A stretch of 34,642 bases of DNA, taken from positions 1-34,642 of the forward strand of contig DDXW01000012.1 of the NCBI GenBank assembly GCA_002347285.1. The letters run 5' to 3'. Numbering within the stretch: position 1 is the stretch's first letter; each line of letters begins with the position of its first letter. The notes below the pieces were generated by a model. It did no database searches, was not told where the DNA came from, and saw only the letters and a program-made list of their open reading frames with translations. Origin of the DNA: Rhodocyclaceae bacterium UBA2250 (GTDB taxonomy: Bacteria > Pseudomonadota > Gammaproteobacteria > Burkholderiales > Rhodocyclaceae). This document shows positions 5,465 to 13,213 of this stretch, in pieces. The translations under genes were made by a program, and so were the position numbers.

Positions 5465-8437
5465 TCAGCCGCAACTGCCGACCGCGCCGCAGGCGGTGCA
5501 GAAGTCGCAGCCGTCCTTCCTGATCACGGTCATGTTGCCGCACTCGCTGCAGAGCGAGCCCTGGGTGACCTTGAGCTCGCCCTTCTTCTCGCTCGGGCGC
5601 TCGAGGATGCCCATCTCGCGCGTCGGGTAGCCATGCTCGTCGAGGATGCCGAGCATAGAGTAGCGGTGGATGATCAGCCGCGCGATGTAGGCGACGGTCG
5701 AGGGCCAGTTCTGCTGCTTGTTGCTGCCGGGCACGCGCGCCATGAAGTCGCCGAGCGGCTCGGGGTAGTTGAGCAGCTTGCGCAGCTTCATGCCGATCCA
5801 GGCCGGGTCCATCACGCGCATGTCGAGCGAGAGCAGTTTGGTCAGGCCGTCGAGCGCGCGCGGGTAGTTGCCGGAGAGCCAGCACGAGTAGGGGCGCGTC
5901 ACGCCGTCGGGCAGGGTGATCTCCTTGAGGCCGAGCACGAAGTCTTCGCGCGAGGCCGGGTTGATGATGTCCACCGTCCAGGACAGCGTGCCGTCGGTGC
6001 CGGTCTTCGGCTCGTCGCGGCTGAACATGCAGTCGAGCACGGGCGTCGCGCCGTCGGTGGACAGCGCGCCGAGCTGCTCGCAGCGGTAGCGGATCACCTG
6101 GGCCATCGCGGCGACGGTACCGGGCATGATCTTCAGTTCGCCATGGGGCGGCATGGCCATCTCGAACGGCTCCTCGCCGACGGTGCCGGCGAGCACGTCG
6201 AGCTTGAGCTTCAGCCAGGCCGGATCGTTGGCGCGCATGTCCATCGACAGCGATTTGGCGACGGCGCCGAGGCCGCGCGGCTGCTCGGTGCCGTTGACCC
6301 AGACTTCGAAGGGCACGGCCTGGCGCTTCTCGTTCTCGATCTGGCCGACGAACAGCGCGAACTCGCCGTGCGGCGTCTCGATCATGTAGGTCCACGCCGT
6401 GTTGCCGTCGGAGAGGCGCGGGCGGCCGGGCCAGCGCAAGGACGCGAGCACCGGCGCCGGCAGCGAGCCGATCGAGAGGCGGCGGTTGGCGCCGTCGATG
6501 GTGACGTCCTGCGGCTGCTTCTGGGCGTTGGCGGCCGGGGCGGACGGCTCGACCGACAGCACGCTGCCGAGCACCGCGTTGGGCCGGTAGGTGGCCAAGC
6601 CCTTGAGGCCGGACTTCCAGGCGACCAGGTAGAGATCCTCGAATTCGGCGTAGGGATAGTCGGCCGGCACGTTGACGGTCTTGGAGATCGAGGTGTCGAT
6701 GTAGGACGCGACCGCGGCGACCATCTGCTCGTGCGCCTGCGCCGAGATCTCGAGCGCGGTGACGAAGTAGTCGGGCAGCTTGGCGACGTCGCCGCCCTGG
6801 TGCTTGTAGAGGCGCCAAGCGTAGTCCTCGACCGCGTATTCCTTGTGCGTGCCGTCGGCCATGCGCTTTTTGCGCGTGTAGGTCCAGGAGAACGGCGGCT
6901 CGATGCCGTTAGAAGCGTTGTCGGCGAAGGCCAGCGAGATGGTGCCGGTCGGCGCGATCGACAGCAGGTGCGAGTTGCGGATGCCGTGCTTGCGGATCGC
7001 GTCCTTGATGTGCTGCGGCAGGCGCGAGGCGAAGTTGCCGCCGGAGAGATAGAGGTCGGCGTTGAACAGCGGGAAGGCGCCGCGCTCCTTGGCCAGCTCG
7101 ACCGAGGCGAGGTAGGCGCGGTCGCGCATGTACTCGGAGATCTTGGCGGCGGTCTTGCGCGCCTCGTCGGTGTCGTAGCGCAGGCCGAGCATGATCAGCG
7201 CGTCGCCGAGGCCGGTGAAGCCGAGGCCGACGCGGCGCTTGTTGGCGGCCTCCTGGGCCTGTTGCGGCAGTGGCCAGTGGGTGGCGTCGAGCACGTTGTC
7301 GAGCATGCGCACCGAGACGTCGATCACCTTGCCGAAGGCGGCGTAGTCGAAGTCGGCGGTCTCGGAAAAGGCGTGATTGACGAACAGCGTCAGGTTGATC
7401 GAACCCAGGCAGCAGCAGCCGTAGGGCGGCAGCGGCTGTTCGGCGCAGGGGTTGGTCGCCTCGATCGTCTCGCAGTAGTTGAGGTTGTTGTCCTTGTTCA
7501 TGCGGTCGATGAACAGGATGCCCGGCTCGGCGTGGTCGTAGGTCGAGCGCATGACCTGGTCCCACAGCTCGCGCGCCGGCATCTTGCGATAGACCCACAG
7601 GCCGTCGTCGCGCTGGTAGGCGCCGGCCTGCTTGACGTCGGCGCAGGGTTCGGCGCGATGCACCAGCTCGATCTCGCCGCCGGCCTCGACGGCCCGCATG
7701 AAGGCGTCGGTGACGCCGATCGAGATGTTGAAGTTGGTCAGGTCGCCCTGGTCCTTGGCGTGGATGAAGGATTCGATGTCCGGATGGTCGCAGCGCAGCA
7801 CGCCCATCTGCGCGCCGCGGCGCGAGCCGGCGGACTCGACCGTCTCGCAGGAGCGGTCGAACACGCGCATGTAGGAGACCGGGCCGGAGGCGCGCGACTG
7901 GGTGCCCTTGACGTGGGCGCCCACCGGACGGATCGAGGAGAAGTCGTAGCCGACGCCGCCGCCGCGCCGCATCGTCTCGGCCGCCTGCAGCAGCGCGGTG
8001 TAGATGCCGGGCCGGTCATCGACGATCTCGGAGATCGAGTCGCCGACCGGCTGCACGAAGCAGTTGATCAGCGTCGCGCACAGGTCGGTGCCGGCGGCCG
8101 AGTTGATGCGGCCGGCCGGCACGAAGCCGTTTTCCTGGGCGTAGAGGAAACGGTCCTCCCAGAAGGCGCGCCCACGTTCACCTTGCTCGGTCTCGACGGC
8201 CGCCAGCGCGCGGGCGACGCGCGTGCGTACGTCGCGCACGTCGCGTTCGTTGCCCTTCGCGTACTTCTCCAGCAGCACCTCGCCGGAGATTTCCTGGGGC
8301 AGGGGCAGTCCCAACTGCCCCGTGTATTCCAGTTCCTGGTTCTGTTCCTGAGCGTTGTCGGCAGTGTTCTGTTCCATGGTCATAGTCGGTTTCGCTGTCA
8401 GGTTGTCGGGTTTCGATGTTTTGGAGCGACGAAGCAT
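5465..8437 (-). CDS. nrdJ: Adenosylcobalamin-dependent ribonucleotide reductase (class II)
   Basis: This 990-residue enzyme reduces ribonucleotides to deoxyribonucleotides using vitamin B12 as radical source, independent of oxygen. Hallmarks are RGGGVGYDFSSIRP, the active-site NPCAE (Asn329, Cys331, Glu333) followed by QPLPPYGCCCLGSINL, and PTGTISLAFADNASNGIEPPFSW. The last ~330 residues hold two related modules (around VWVNGTEQPRGLGAVAKSLS and CWLSGNYPRALDGLTKLLSL) and a Cys-rich tail, CSECGN...CDFCTACGAVGSCG, probably carrying the redox cysteines or a zinc ribbon. In Pseudomonas aeruginosa the enzyme is split into NrdJa and NrdJb; here all parts are one chain. The start at 8437 is chosen because GGAGG sits 7 nt upstream on the minus strand; a GTG at 8479 and an ATG at 8383 are alternatives. 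It stands alone, between a terminator and a promoter region with paired NrdR-like boxes. Confidence 0.95.
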   Translation of the reverse strand: MLRRSKTSKPDNLTAKPTMTMEQNTADNAQEQNQELEYTGQLGLPLPQEISGEVLLEKYAKGNERDVRDVRTRVARALAAVETEQGERGRAFWEDRFLYAQENGFVPAGRINSAAGTDLCATLINCFVQPVGDSISEIVDDRPGIYTALLQAAETMRRGGGVGYDFSSIRPVGAHVKGTQSRASGPVSYMRVFDRSCETVESAGSRRGAQMGVLRCDHPDIESFIHAKDQGDLTNFNISIGVTDAFMRAVEAGGEIELVHRAEPCADVKQAGAYQRDDGLWVYRKMPARELWDQVMRSTYDHAEPGILFIDRMNKDNNLNYCETIEATNPCAEQPLPPYGCCCLGSINLTLFVNHAFSETADFDYAAFGKVIDVSVRMLDNVLDATHWPLPQQAQEAANKRRVGLGFTGLGDALIMLGLRYDTDEARKTAAKISEYMRDRAYLASVELAKERGAFPLFNADLYLSGGNFASRLPQHIKDAIRKHGIRNSHLLSIAPTGTISLAFADNASNGIEPPFSWTYTRKKRMADGTHKEYAVEDYAWRLYKHQGGDVAKLPDYFVTALEISAQAHEQMVAAVASYIDTSISKTVNVPADYPYAEFEDLYLVAWKSGLKGLATYRPNAVLGSVLSVEPSAPAANAQKQPQDVTIDGANRRLSIGSLPAPVLASLRWPGRPRLSDGNTAWTYMIETPHGEFALFVGQIENEKRQAVPFEVWVNGTEQPRGLGAVAKSLSMDMRANDPAWLKLKLDVLAGTVGEEPFEMAMPPHGELKIMPGTVAAMAQVIRYRCEQLGALSTDGATPVLDCMFSRDEPKTGTDGTLSWTVDIINPASREDFVLGLKEITLPDGVTRPYSCWLSGNYPRALDGLTKLLSLDMRVMDPAWIGMKLRKLLNYPEPLGDFMARVPGSNKQQNWPSTVAYIARLIIHRYSMLGILDEHGYPTREMGILERPSEKKGELKVTQGSLCSECGNMTVIRKDGCDFCTACGAVGSCG

Positions 8438-8498
8438 AGCGAGGCCTCCAAAATGAGGGAAGAAAAATATTTTTGCCACCTGAAAAATCAGTAGCTTA

Positions 8499-8545
8499 TG
8501 TTTTTATCTAGTGGCTGGAGAAATTTATACCACTAGATATAGTAG
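8499..8545 (-). promoter_or_regulatory. Tandem NrdR-box-like operator upstream of nrdJ
   Basis: Two 16-nt sites lie upstream of nrdJ, at 8499-8514 (TGTTTTTATCTAGTGG) and 8530-8545 (CCACTAGATATAGTAG). The second matches the known NrdR box ACACWATATATWGTGT at 12 of 16 positions, the first at 9. The 31-bp centre-to-centre spacing equals the classic three-turn spacing of NrdR box pairs. The inner parts form a perfect 10-bp inverted repeat (8505-8514 with 8530-8539). A TATAAA on the minus strand (8524-8529) lies between the boxes and could be the -10 element. NrdR represses ribonucleotide reductase genes when dATP is high. The call rests on pattern and spacing; no nrdR gene is in the window. Confidence 0.7.
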
Positions 8546-8735
8546 GTTTCGGGGCGAAAAAAGGGCGCGAAAAATCAGCCTGTTGTACGTGTTGCCGCGG
8601 GCTGTCGGCGGCGGCTGTTTTGCTGCGCTGCGCCAAAATTCGCGGCAGGCCGGGGGTTGACTTGACGGCTATCAAGCCACCACCCGCTTCCCTGCTGGCG
8701 GCACGCGCGACCGCAGCTATTACCAAAGATAAAAA
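8546..8735. other. Upstream region between bioC and the nrdJ operator
   Basis: About 190 bp without a convincing ORF. On the minus strand it begins just after the bioC stop with a T-rich run (TAGTTTTTATCTTT) preceded by the GC palindrome GCGCATGCGC, which could help end the biotin transcript. It also holds a small hairpin, CTTGA-TAGCCG-TCAAG, near 8640-8660. A fragment resembling part of a cobalamin riboswitch core was weighed and not accepted. Confidence 0.4.
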
Positions 8736-9527
8736 CTAGCGCGCATGCGCGGAGAAGGGCGCCTTGCCGGGGTGGTTCCGCCAGCAGGCATAAATAATAT
8801 CGTAGGTCATGACGGGCGCCGCGTCGAGCTCGCGCATCACTCGCCGCAACCGCGCCGGAGAGAGCGGCGCATGGCCGGGCGCCGCGCTGTCGGCGCCGAG
8901 CGCGCGCAGGCCGCGCAGGAAACCGAGCGCGGATCCCGGCCGGTCGAGGTGCGTTTCCGTCAGCAGGCGCAACTCGCCGCCCGCCGGGAAGGCGGCGCGG
9001 CACTGTTTCTGGGACGGAAAGGGCGGCGTGCCCGGCGCCAGGCCGCACCGGGCATGCGCGGCGCGCCACTCGCGGAAGGTGTCCGCGCCGAGCAGGCTGA
9101 AAGCGAGCATCCCGCCAGGCGCGAGCAGGGCGGCGAGGCGGGCGAGGGCGGCGGGCAGATCGGCGAACCATTGCGCGGCGAGGTTCGCGCAGATCAGGTC
9201 GAAGGGCGCGGCGACCGCCGGCCGGGCGCCGTCCATCACCGCGAAATCCAGCATGGGAAGCCGGGCGCGGCAGGCGGCCGCCATCGCCGGCGCAATGTCG
9301 GTGGCGAGAATGCGCGCGCCGGGCAGGTGAATCGTCAGCAGGCGCGTCAGATGGCCGGTGCCGCAGCCGATCTCCAGCGCGCGCACGCGCGGCGGCAGCC
9401 CGGACGTGGCGATCAGTCCGGCCAGCCGCTGCGCGGCGTGGCGCTGCACGGCGGAATGCGCGTCGTAGGTCCGCGCGGCAGCGGCGAAGCGTGCGGCGAT
9501 GCGCTGGTGATAATCGGCGGAACTCAT
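8736..9527 (-). CDS. bioC: Malonyl-ACP O-methyltransferase
   Basis: A 263-residue SAM-dependent methyltransferase. BioC methylates the free carboxyl of malonyl-ACP so that fatty acid synthase can build the pimeloyl chain of biotin. It opens with MSSADYHQRIAARFAAAART, matching the BioC start in which a short region around ...VAARFGRAAATYD precedes the Rossmann fold. The SAM motif I is RALEIGCGTGHLTRLL, followed by ILATDIAPAM, FAVMDGARP and the FDLICANLAAQWFADLPAAL stretch (equivalent to SNLALQWC in E. coli). The ATG at 9527 overlaps the bioH stop in an ATGA, so it is translationally coupled as the last gene of bioA-F-H-C. A longer frame to 9605 is shadow sequence. Confidence 0.93.
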   Translation of the reverse strand: MSSADYHQRIAARFAAAARTYDAHSAVQRHAAQRLAGLIATSGLPPRVRALEIGCGTGHLTRLLTIHLPGARILATDIAPAMAAACRARLPMLDFAVMDGARPAVAAPFDLICANLAAQWFADLPAALARLAALLAPGGMLAFSLLGADTFREWRAAHARCGLAPGTPPFPSQKQCRAAFPAGGELRLLTETHLDRPGSALGFLRGLRALGADSAAPGHAPLSPARLRRVMRELDAAPVMTYDIIYACWRNHPGKAPFSAHAR

Positions 9528-10159
9528 GACGCGAGCCGTTCGATCCATGCCGCGCAATGCCCGGGCGCCGTCATGGGCAGCGCATGGCCGGGCGCATTCA
9601 GCCATTCGAGGTGTCCCGCGGGCAGTCCGGCGAAGGCGGCCTCGGTCAATGCGCGCGGCACGATCGGGTCATCGGTGCCGGCGAGGGCCCAGACGTCGGC
9701 AAGGCGCGCCGCGAGAGTCGCGCGGCCGTCGAGCGTGGCGAGTTGCACGAGGCCGTCCGCAAGCTGCGCGGCGTTTGCGTCAGCGGCGGGAGCCGGGGCG
9801 CCGCAGCGCGCGTGGAAGTCGGCGAGCACCGCGGCGGGATCGGCGGCGAACTGCCTGCGCATGCGCTCGAGCACGCGCGGCGCGACGCCGGGGTAGCCTT
9901 CTGCCGCCGTGAAGCGCGGGAAGCCGTCGATGCACAGCAGGCGGCGCCACGGGATTGCGCTCTGCGTGAGCCACCACACTGCACCCAATGAATGGCCGAC
10001 GGCGACGACGGGTCCCTTGAAACTCGGCGCCGGCGCGGCGGCGGAAAAGTAGCCGAAATCGATGAGTGCGACATCCAGCGCGGCATCGAGCCGCGCGCGC
10101 ACGGCATCCCAGAGGCGGGCGTCGTAGCCCCAGCCGTGTACCAGAACGATGGCCGCCAT
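9524..10159 (-). CDS. bioH: Pimeloyl-ACP methyl ester carboxylesterase
   Basis: A 211-residue alpha/beta hydrolase. BioH removes the methyl group from pimeloyl-ACP methyl ester, ending chain growth started by BioC. The oxyanion-hole motif is VLVHGWGYDARLW (residues 5-17), the nucleophile is Ser57 in GHSLGA, the acid is in GTDDPIVP and the catalytic His is in APGHALPM. All triad parts are present, but the chain is ~45 residues shorter than E. coli BioH, with much of the loss before the nucleophile. Residues 39-47 (SAAAPAPSF) are encoded by a repeat copy in the antisense direction, where E. coli has the loop around DLPGFG. It starts in a TGATG overlap with the bioF stop and its own stop overlaps the bioC start, so it is fixed in the biotin operon. 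Confidence 0.9.
   Translation of the reverse strand: MAAIVLVHGWGYDARLWDAVRARLDAALDVALIDFGYFSAAAPAPSFKGPVVAVGHSLGAVWWLTQSAIPWRRLLCIDGFPRFTAAEGYPGVAPRVLERMRRQFAADPAAVLADFHARCGAPAPAADANAAQLADGLVQLATLDGRATLAARLADVWALAGTDDPIVPRALTEAAFAGLPAGHLEWLNAPGHALPMTAPGHCAAWIERLAS
10020..10044 (+). repeat. Dispersed 24-bp repeat, copy H (inside bioH)
   Basis: AAACTCGGCGCCGGCGCGGC followed by GGCGG is two changes from the family consensus. It is antisense to bioH and read in frame as SAAAPAPSF. The core is GC-rich enough that chance similarity is possible, but the AAACTCGGCGC start argues for a real copy. Confidence 0.55.
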
Positions 10160-11274
10160 CAGAGCTGTGCGACGGCGGCGAGCGCACGCTCGAACTCGCC
10201 GTCGGCGAGCGCGGCGGAAAGCGAGAAGCGCAGCCGTGCGGTGCCGGACGGGACGGTCGGCGGGCGGATCGCCGCCGCGAGGATGCCGGCCGCGCGCAGC
10301 CGCTGCGCGGCCGCCGCCGCCTGCCGTTCTTCGCCGATCACGGCCGGCACGATCTGCGTCGTCGAGGCCAGCGTGTCGATGCCTTTCGCCCGCAGCGCGG
10401 CACGCAAGGCATTCCCCATGTGCGCGAGGCGCGCGCGTGCCGCGTCCATGCCGGGCACCAGCTCGAGCGCTGCCTCGACCGCACCGAGCGCGGCGGGGGC
10501 TGGTGCGGTGCTGTAGATGAAGCCGCTGCAGCGATTGACCAGCCAGTCGATCAGCGCGCGCGAACCGGCGACATAGGCGCCGGCGCTGCCGAGCGCTTTC
10601 CCCAGCGTGCCCATGATGACCGGCACGCGCCCCGGGGCGAGCGAAGCGAGTCCTTTCCCGTGTTCGCCGAGTACGCCGGTGGCGTGCGCCTCGTCGAGGT
10701 AGAGGAAGGCGCCGTGTTTTTCCGCGAGCGCCACCAACGCGGGTACATCGGCGGTGTCGCCGTCCATGCTGAACACCGACTCGGTGACGATGAGGCGGAA
10801 GTCGCCGGGATGCGCGCCGAGCAGCTCCTCGAGATGAGCGGGGTCGTTGTGGCGGAAGCGGATCTGCTTTACGCCGCGCAGGCCCGCGTGCAGGCTGGCG
10901 TGGTTGAGGCGGTCGGCGAAGACGAGCGGTTTCTCTCCGAGTTCGAGCAGCGCCGGCAGCACGCTGCAGTTGAGCTGGAAGCCGGTGGCGAAGATCAGTG
11001 CCGCCTCGCTGCCCTTGAAGGCGGCGAGCTTCGCTTCGAGGTCGAGCAGCGCCTGCGAGGTGCCGGTGACGAGCCGCGAGGCGCGGCTGCCGGCGCCGTG
11101 TTTCCTCGCCCATTGGCAGGCGCGCTCGATGAGTGCTGGATGACGCGACAGGCCGAGATAATCGTTGGACGAGACATCGATCAGCGCCGGGTCCGTGGCG
11201 CGCAGCGTGCGTCGCAGACCGGCCGCCTCCAGCGCCGCCAGTTTCGGCGCGATCAGGGCGTCGAGATCGGGCAT
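10159..11274 (-). CDS. bioF: 8-amino-7-oxononanoate synthase
   Basis: A 371-residue PLP enzyme that condenses pimeloyl-ACP (or -CoA) with L-alanine to 8-amino-7-oxononanoate, the first step of the biotin ring pathway. The fold-type I aminotransferase motifs are in order: SSNDYLGLSRHP, GAGSRASRLVTGTS, FATGFQLNCSVLPAL, DRLNHASLHAG, VTESVFSMDGD, YLDEAHATGVLGEHGKGL and the cofactor-binding lysine in MGTLGKALGSAGAY. The length fits the family (E. coli 384 aa). The ATG at 11274 lies inside the end of bioA (22-nt overlap), and its stop shares one base with the bioH start. The whole bioA-F-H-C block is therefore one tightly coupled unit. Confidence 0.96.
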   Translation of the reverse strand: MPDLDALIAPKLAALEAAGLRRTLRATDPALIDVSSNDYLGLSRHPALIERACQWARKHGAGSRASRLVTGTSQALLDLEAKLAAFKGSEAALIFATGFQLNCSVLPALLELGEKPLVFADRLNHASLHAGLRGVKQIRFRHNDPAHLEELLGAHPGDFRLIVTESVFSMDGDTADVPALVALAEKHGAFLYLDEAHATGVLGEHGKGLASLAPGRVPVIMGTLGKALGSAGAYVAGSRALIDWLVNRCSGFIYSTAPAPAALGAVEAALELVPGMDAARARLAHMGNALRAALRAKGIDTLASTTQIVPAVIGEERQAAAAAQRLRAAGILAAAIRPPTVPSGTARLRFSLSAALADGEFERALAAVAQL

Positions 11275-12539
11275 GGGGCGGTTCCGGACGTGCGCGACCA
11301 GTCGGCGACGACTTCGCACACCGCCGTGGTGAGCGTGGCGAGATCGGCCGGTTCGATGACGAAGGGCGGCGCCAGATAGACGATGTCGCCGAAGGGGCGC
11401 ACCCAGACGCCGCGTGCCGCGAACGCCGGGCGCAGCGCGGCGGCTGCGGCGCGGTCGAGCTGCACGACGCCGATGGCGCCCATCACGCGGACATCGACGA
11501 CGCCCGGCAGCGTACGGCAGGGTTCGAGTTCGCGCCGCATTTGCGATTCGATGGCGGCGACCTGTTGCAGGCGCGGCGCGGTCTCGAACAGGTCGAGCGA
11601 GGCGTTTGCCGCCGCGCAGGCGAGCGGATTGGCCATGAAGGTCGGGCCGTGCATCAGCGCGTCTTCTGTGCGTGCCGAGCAGAACGCGGCGAACACCTCG
11701 GACGTGGCGATGGTCGCGGCGAGCGGCAGGGTGCCGCCGGTGAGCGCCTTCGACAGGCACAGAATGTCGGGCACGGCGTCGGGCGGCGAGGCGAACAGCG
11801 TGCCGGTGCGGCCGAAACCGGTCATGATCTCGTCGGCGATCAGCAGCACGCCGTGCGCGTCGCAGGCCGCGCGGATTGCCCGCAGCGTCGCCGCGTCGTG
11901 GCAGCGCATGCCGCCGGCGCCCTGCACGCGCGGCTCGACGATCACCGCGGCGATTTCGCCGGCCTGCCGTGCCAGCAACGCGTCGAGCGCGGCGCGCGGC
12001 GCGGCGGCGCGCGGCAGGTCGGCGAACAGCTGCGGCACGCGATAGGCGGCGAAGGCGTCGTGGAAGCCGCAGCCGGGATCGGTGACGGAGAGCGCGCCCA
12101 AGGTGTCGCCGTGGTAGCCGTCCTTGAAGGCGACGAAGCGGTGGCGGTCTTTGCCCTGGTTCCGCCAGTACTGGATCGCGATCTTCAGCGCGACCTCGAC
12201 CGCCACCGAGCCTGATTCGGAGAAGAACACGCGGCCGAGCTTGCGCTTTCCGTCGGCCGGCAGCAAAGCGGCGAGCCGCGTGGCGAGGCGCTGCGCCGGT
12301 TCATGGACGAGGCCCGCGAACATCACATGCGGCAGCGTTTCGAGCTGGGCCGCGACGGCGGCGCGGATGTGCGGGTGGTTGTAGCCATGGCACATCGTCC
12401 ACCACGACGAGATGCCGTCGATCAGCGTGCGGCCGTCGGCCAGCTCGATGCGCACACCCTCGGCGCCGACGACCGGCAGCGGCGCCGGGGCGGAGGCCAT
12501 CTGCGTGTAGGGCAGCCAGAGGGAATCGATGCAGGTCAT
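11253..12539 (-). CDS. bioA: Adenosylmethionine-8-amino-7-oxononanoate aminotransferase
   Basis: A 428-residue class III aminotransferase that moves an amino group from SAM to 8-amino-7-oxononanoate, giving 7,8-diaminononanoate. It shows LWLPYTQM, LIDGISSWWTMCHGYNHP, MFAGLVHEPA, FFSESGSVAVEVALKIAIQYW, the glycine-rich FKDGYHGDTLGALSV, LIADEIMTGFGRTGTLFA and the PLP lysine in LCLSKALTGGTLPLAA. The start at 12539 must be correct or nearly so, because the conserved LWLPYT lies only 7 residues in. Only 14 bp separate it from the divergent bioD start, with no clear Shine-Dalgarno sequence. Its promoter must then lie within bioD codons; a minus-strand TAAAAT at 12567-12572 is a candidate -10. It is the first gene of bioA-F-H-C. 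Confidence 0.96.
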   Translation of the reverse strand: MTCIDSLWLPYTQMASAPAPLPVVGAEGVRIELADGRTLIDGISSWWTMCHGYNHPHIRAAVAAQLETLPHVMFAGLVHEPAQRLATRLAALLPADGKRKLGRVFFSESGSVAVEVALKIAIQYWRNQGKDRHRFVAFKDGYHGDTLGALSVTDPGCGFHDAFAAYRVPQLFADLPRAAAPRAALDALLARQAGEIAAVIVEPRVQGAGGMRCHDAATLRAIRAACDAHGVLLIADEIMTGFGRTGTLFASPPDAVPDILCLSKALTGGTLPLAATIATSEVFAAFCSARTEDALMHGPTFMANPLACAAANASLDLFETAPRLQQVAAIESQMRRELEPCRTLPGVVDVRVMGAIGVVQLDRAAAAALRPAFAARGVWVRPFGDIVYLAPPFVIEPADLATLTTAVCEVVADWSRTSGTAPCPISTP

Positions 12540-12553
12540 GGGAAAATGGATAA

Positions 12554-13213
12554 ATGAGCAACAGCTATTTTATTACCGCGACGGGCACCGACCTCGGCAA
12601 GACCTGGCTGACGGCGGGCGTCGTGGCCGCCTGCAAGGCGCGCGGCGTGCCGGTGCGCGCGCTGAAGCCGGTGATGAGCGGCTACGATCCGGCGCGACAT
12701 GAGGAATCCGACATTGCCAAACTCGGCGCTCGCCGGGCGGCGGTGGCCGACATCGCCCCCTGGCGCTTCGCCGCGCCGCTGTCGCCGGACCTGGCTGCGG
12801 CGCGCGAAGGTCGCGCGATCGACTTCGCCGCGCTGGTCGACTGGTGTCGCGCGGAAATCGGCCGCACCCCCGGCCTGCTGCTGATCGAGGGAATCGGCGG
12901 CGCGATGGTGCCGCTCGACGCGACGCATACCGTGCGCGACTGGATCGTCGCGCTGGACATCCCCGTCGTGCTGGTGGCCGGCAGCTATCTCGGCGCGCTC
13001 TCGCATACGCTGACCGCGCTGGCGGCCTTGCACGCGGCGGGCTGCGTGCCGGCGGCGATCGTGGTCAACGAGTCGGCAGGCGGCACGGTGAGCCTCGACG
13101 ACACGCTGGCGTCGCTGCGCCCGCATGCCGGCGGCGTGCCGTTGCATGTCTTGCGCCGCGACGACGCGGCAGGGCTGGCGCGCTTCGCCGACTGGCTGCT
13201 CAACAGCCGCTGA
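12554..13213 (+). CDS. bioD: Dethiobiotin synthetase
   Basis: A 219-residue ATPase that closes the ureido ring of dethiobiotin from diaminononanoate, CO2 and ATP. The P-loop is TGTDLGKT (residues 10-17) in ITATGTDLGKTW, a variant of the usual VTGTDTxVGKT. Further motifs are ALKPVMSGYDP, the PWRFAAPLSPDLAAAREG substrate segment, LLIEGIGGAMVPLD with the catalytic glutamate, and VVLVAGSYLGALSHTLTAL. From memory, the P-loop form and the GSYLG-SHTLTAL block resemble alphaproteobacterial BioD more than typical betaproteobacterial ones. Residues 56-63 (KLGARRAA) are encoded by a repeat-like sequence, where other BioD proteins have a longer LL-ALGRP-type stretch. It is divergent from bioA (14 bp) and overlaps convergent bioB by 14 nt. 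Confidence 0.93.
   Translation: MSNSYFITATGTDLGKTWLTAGVVAACKARGVPVRALKPVMSGYDPARHEESDIAKLGARRAAVADIAPWRFAAPLSPDLAAAREGRAIDFAALVDWCRAEIGRTPGLLLIEGIGGAMVPLDATHTVRDWIVALDIPVVLVAGSYLGALSHTLTALAALHAAGCVPAAIVVNESAGGTVSLDDTLASLRPHAGGVPLHVLRRDDAAGLARFADWLLNSR
12719..12743 (+). repeat. Dispersed 24-bp repeat, copy G (inside bioD)
   Basis: AAACTCGGCGCTCGCCGGGC followed by GGCGG has two C-for-G changes against the consensus. It is in the sense direction in bioD, read as KLGARRAA. The flanking bioD residues align well with the family but this block does not, which supports insertion or replacement. Confidence 0.55.

Noticed and set aside
5633..8494. 953-codon open frame antisense to nrdJ
   Set aside because: Its sequence is low-complexity Arg/Gly/Val/Ala/Asp/His typical of GC-rich antisense shadow; nrdJ itself has full family motifs.
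8580..8735. Possible cobalamin riboswitch upstream of nrdJ (minus-strand GGGAAGCGGGTG and a CTGCCGCGAA stretch)
   Set aside because: The AGTCAGGA-like and GCCACTG parts of the core are missing, and the likely promoter lies downstream, between the NrdR-like boxes, so the region may not be transcribed with nrdJ. A covariance-model search (RF00174) would decide.
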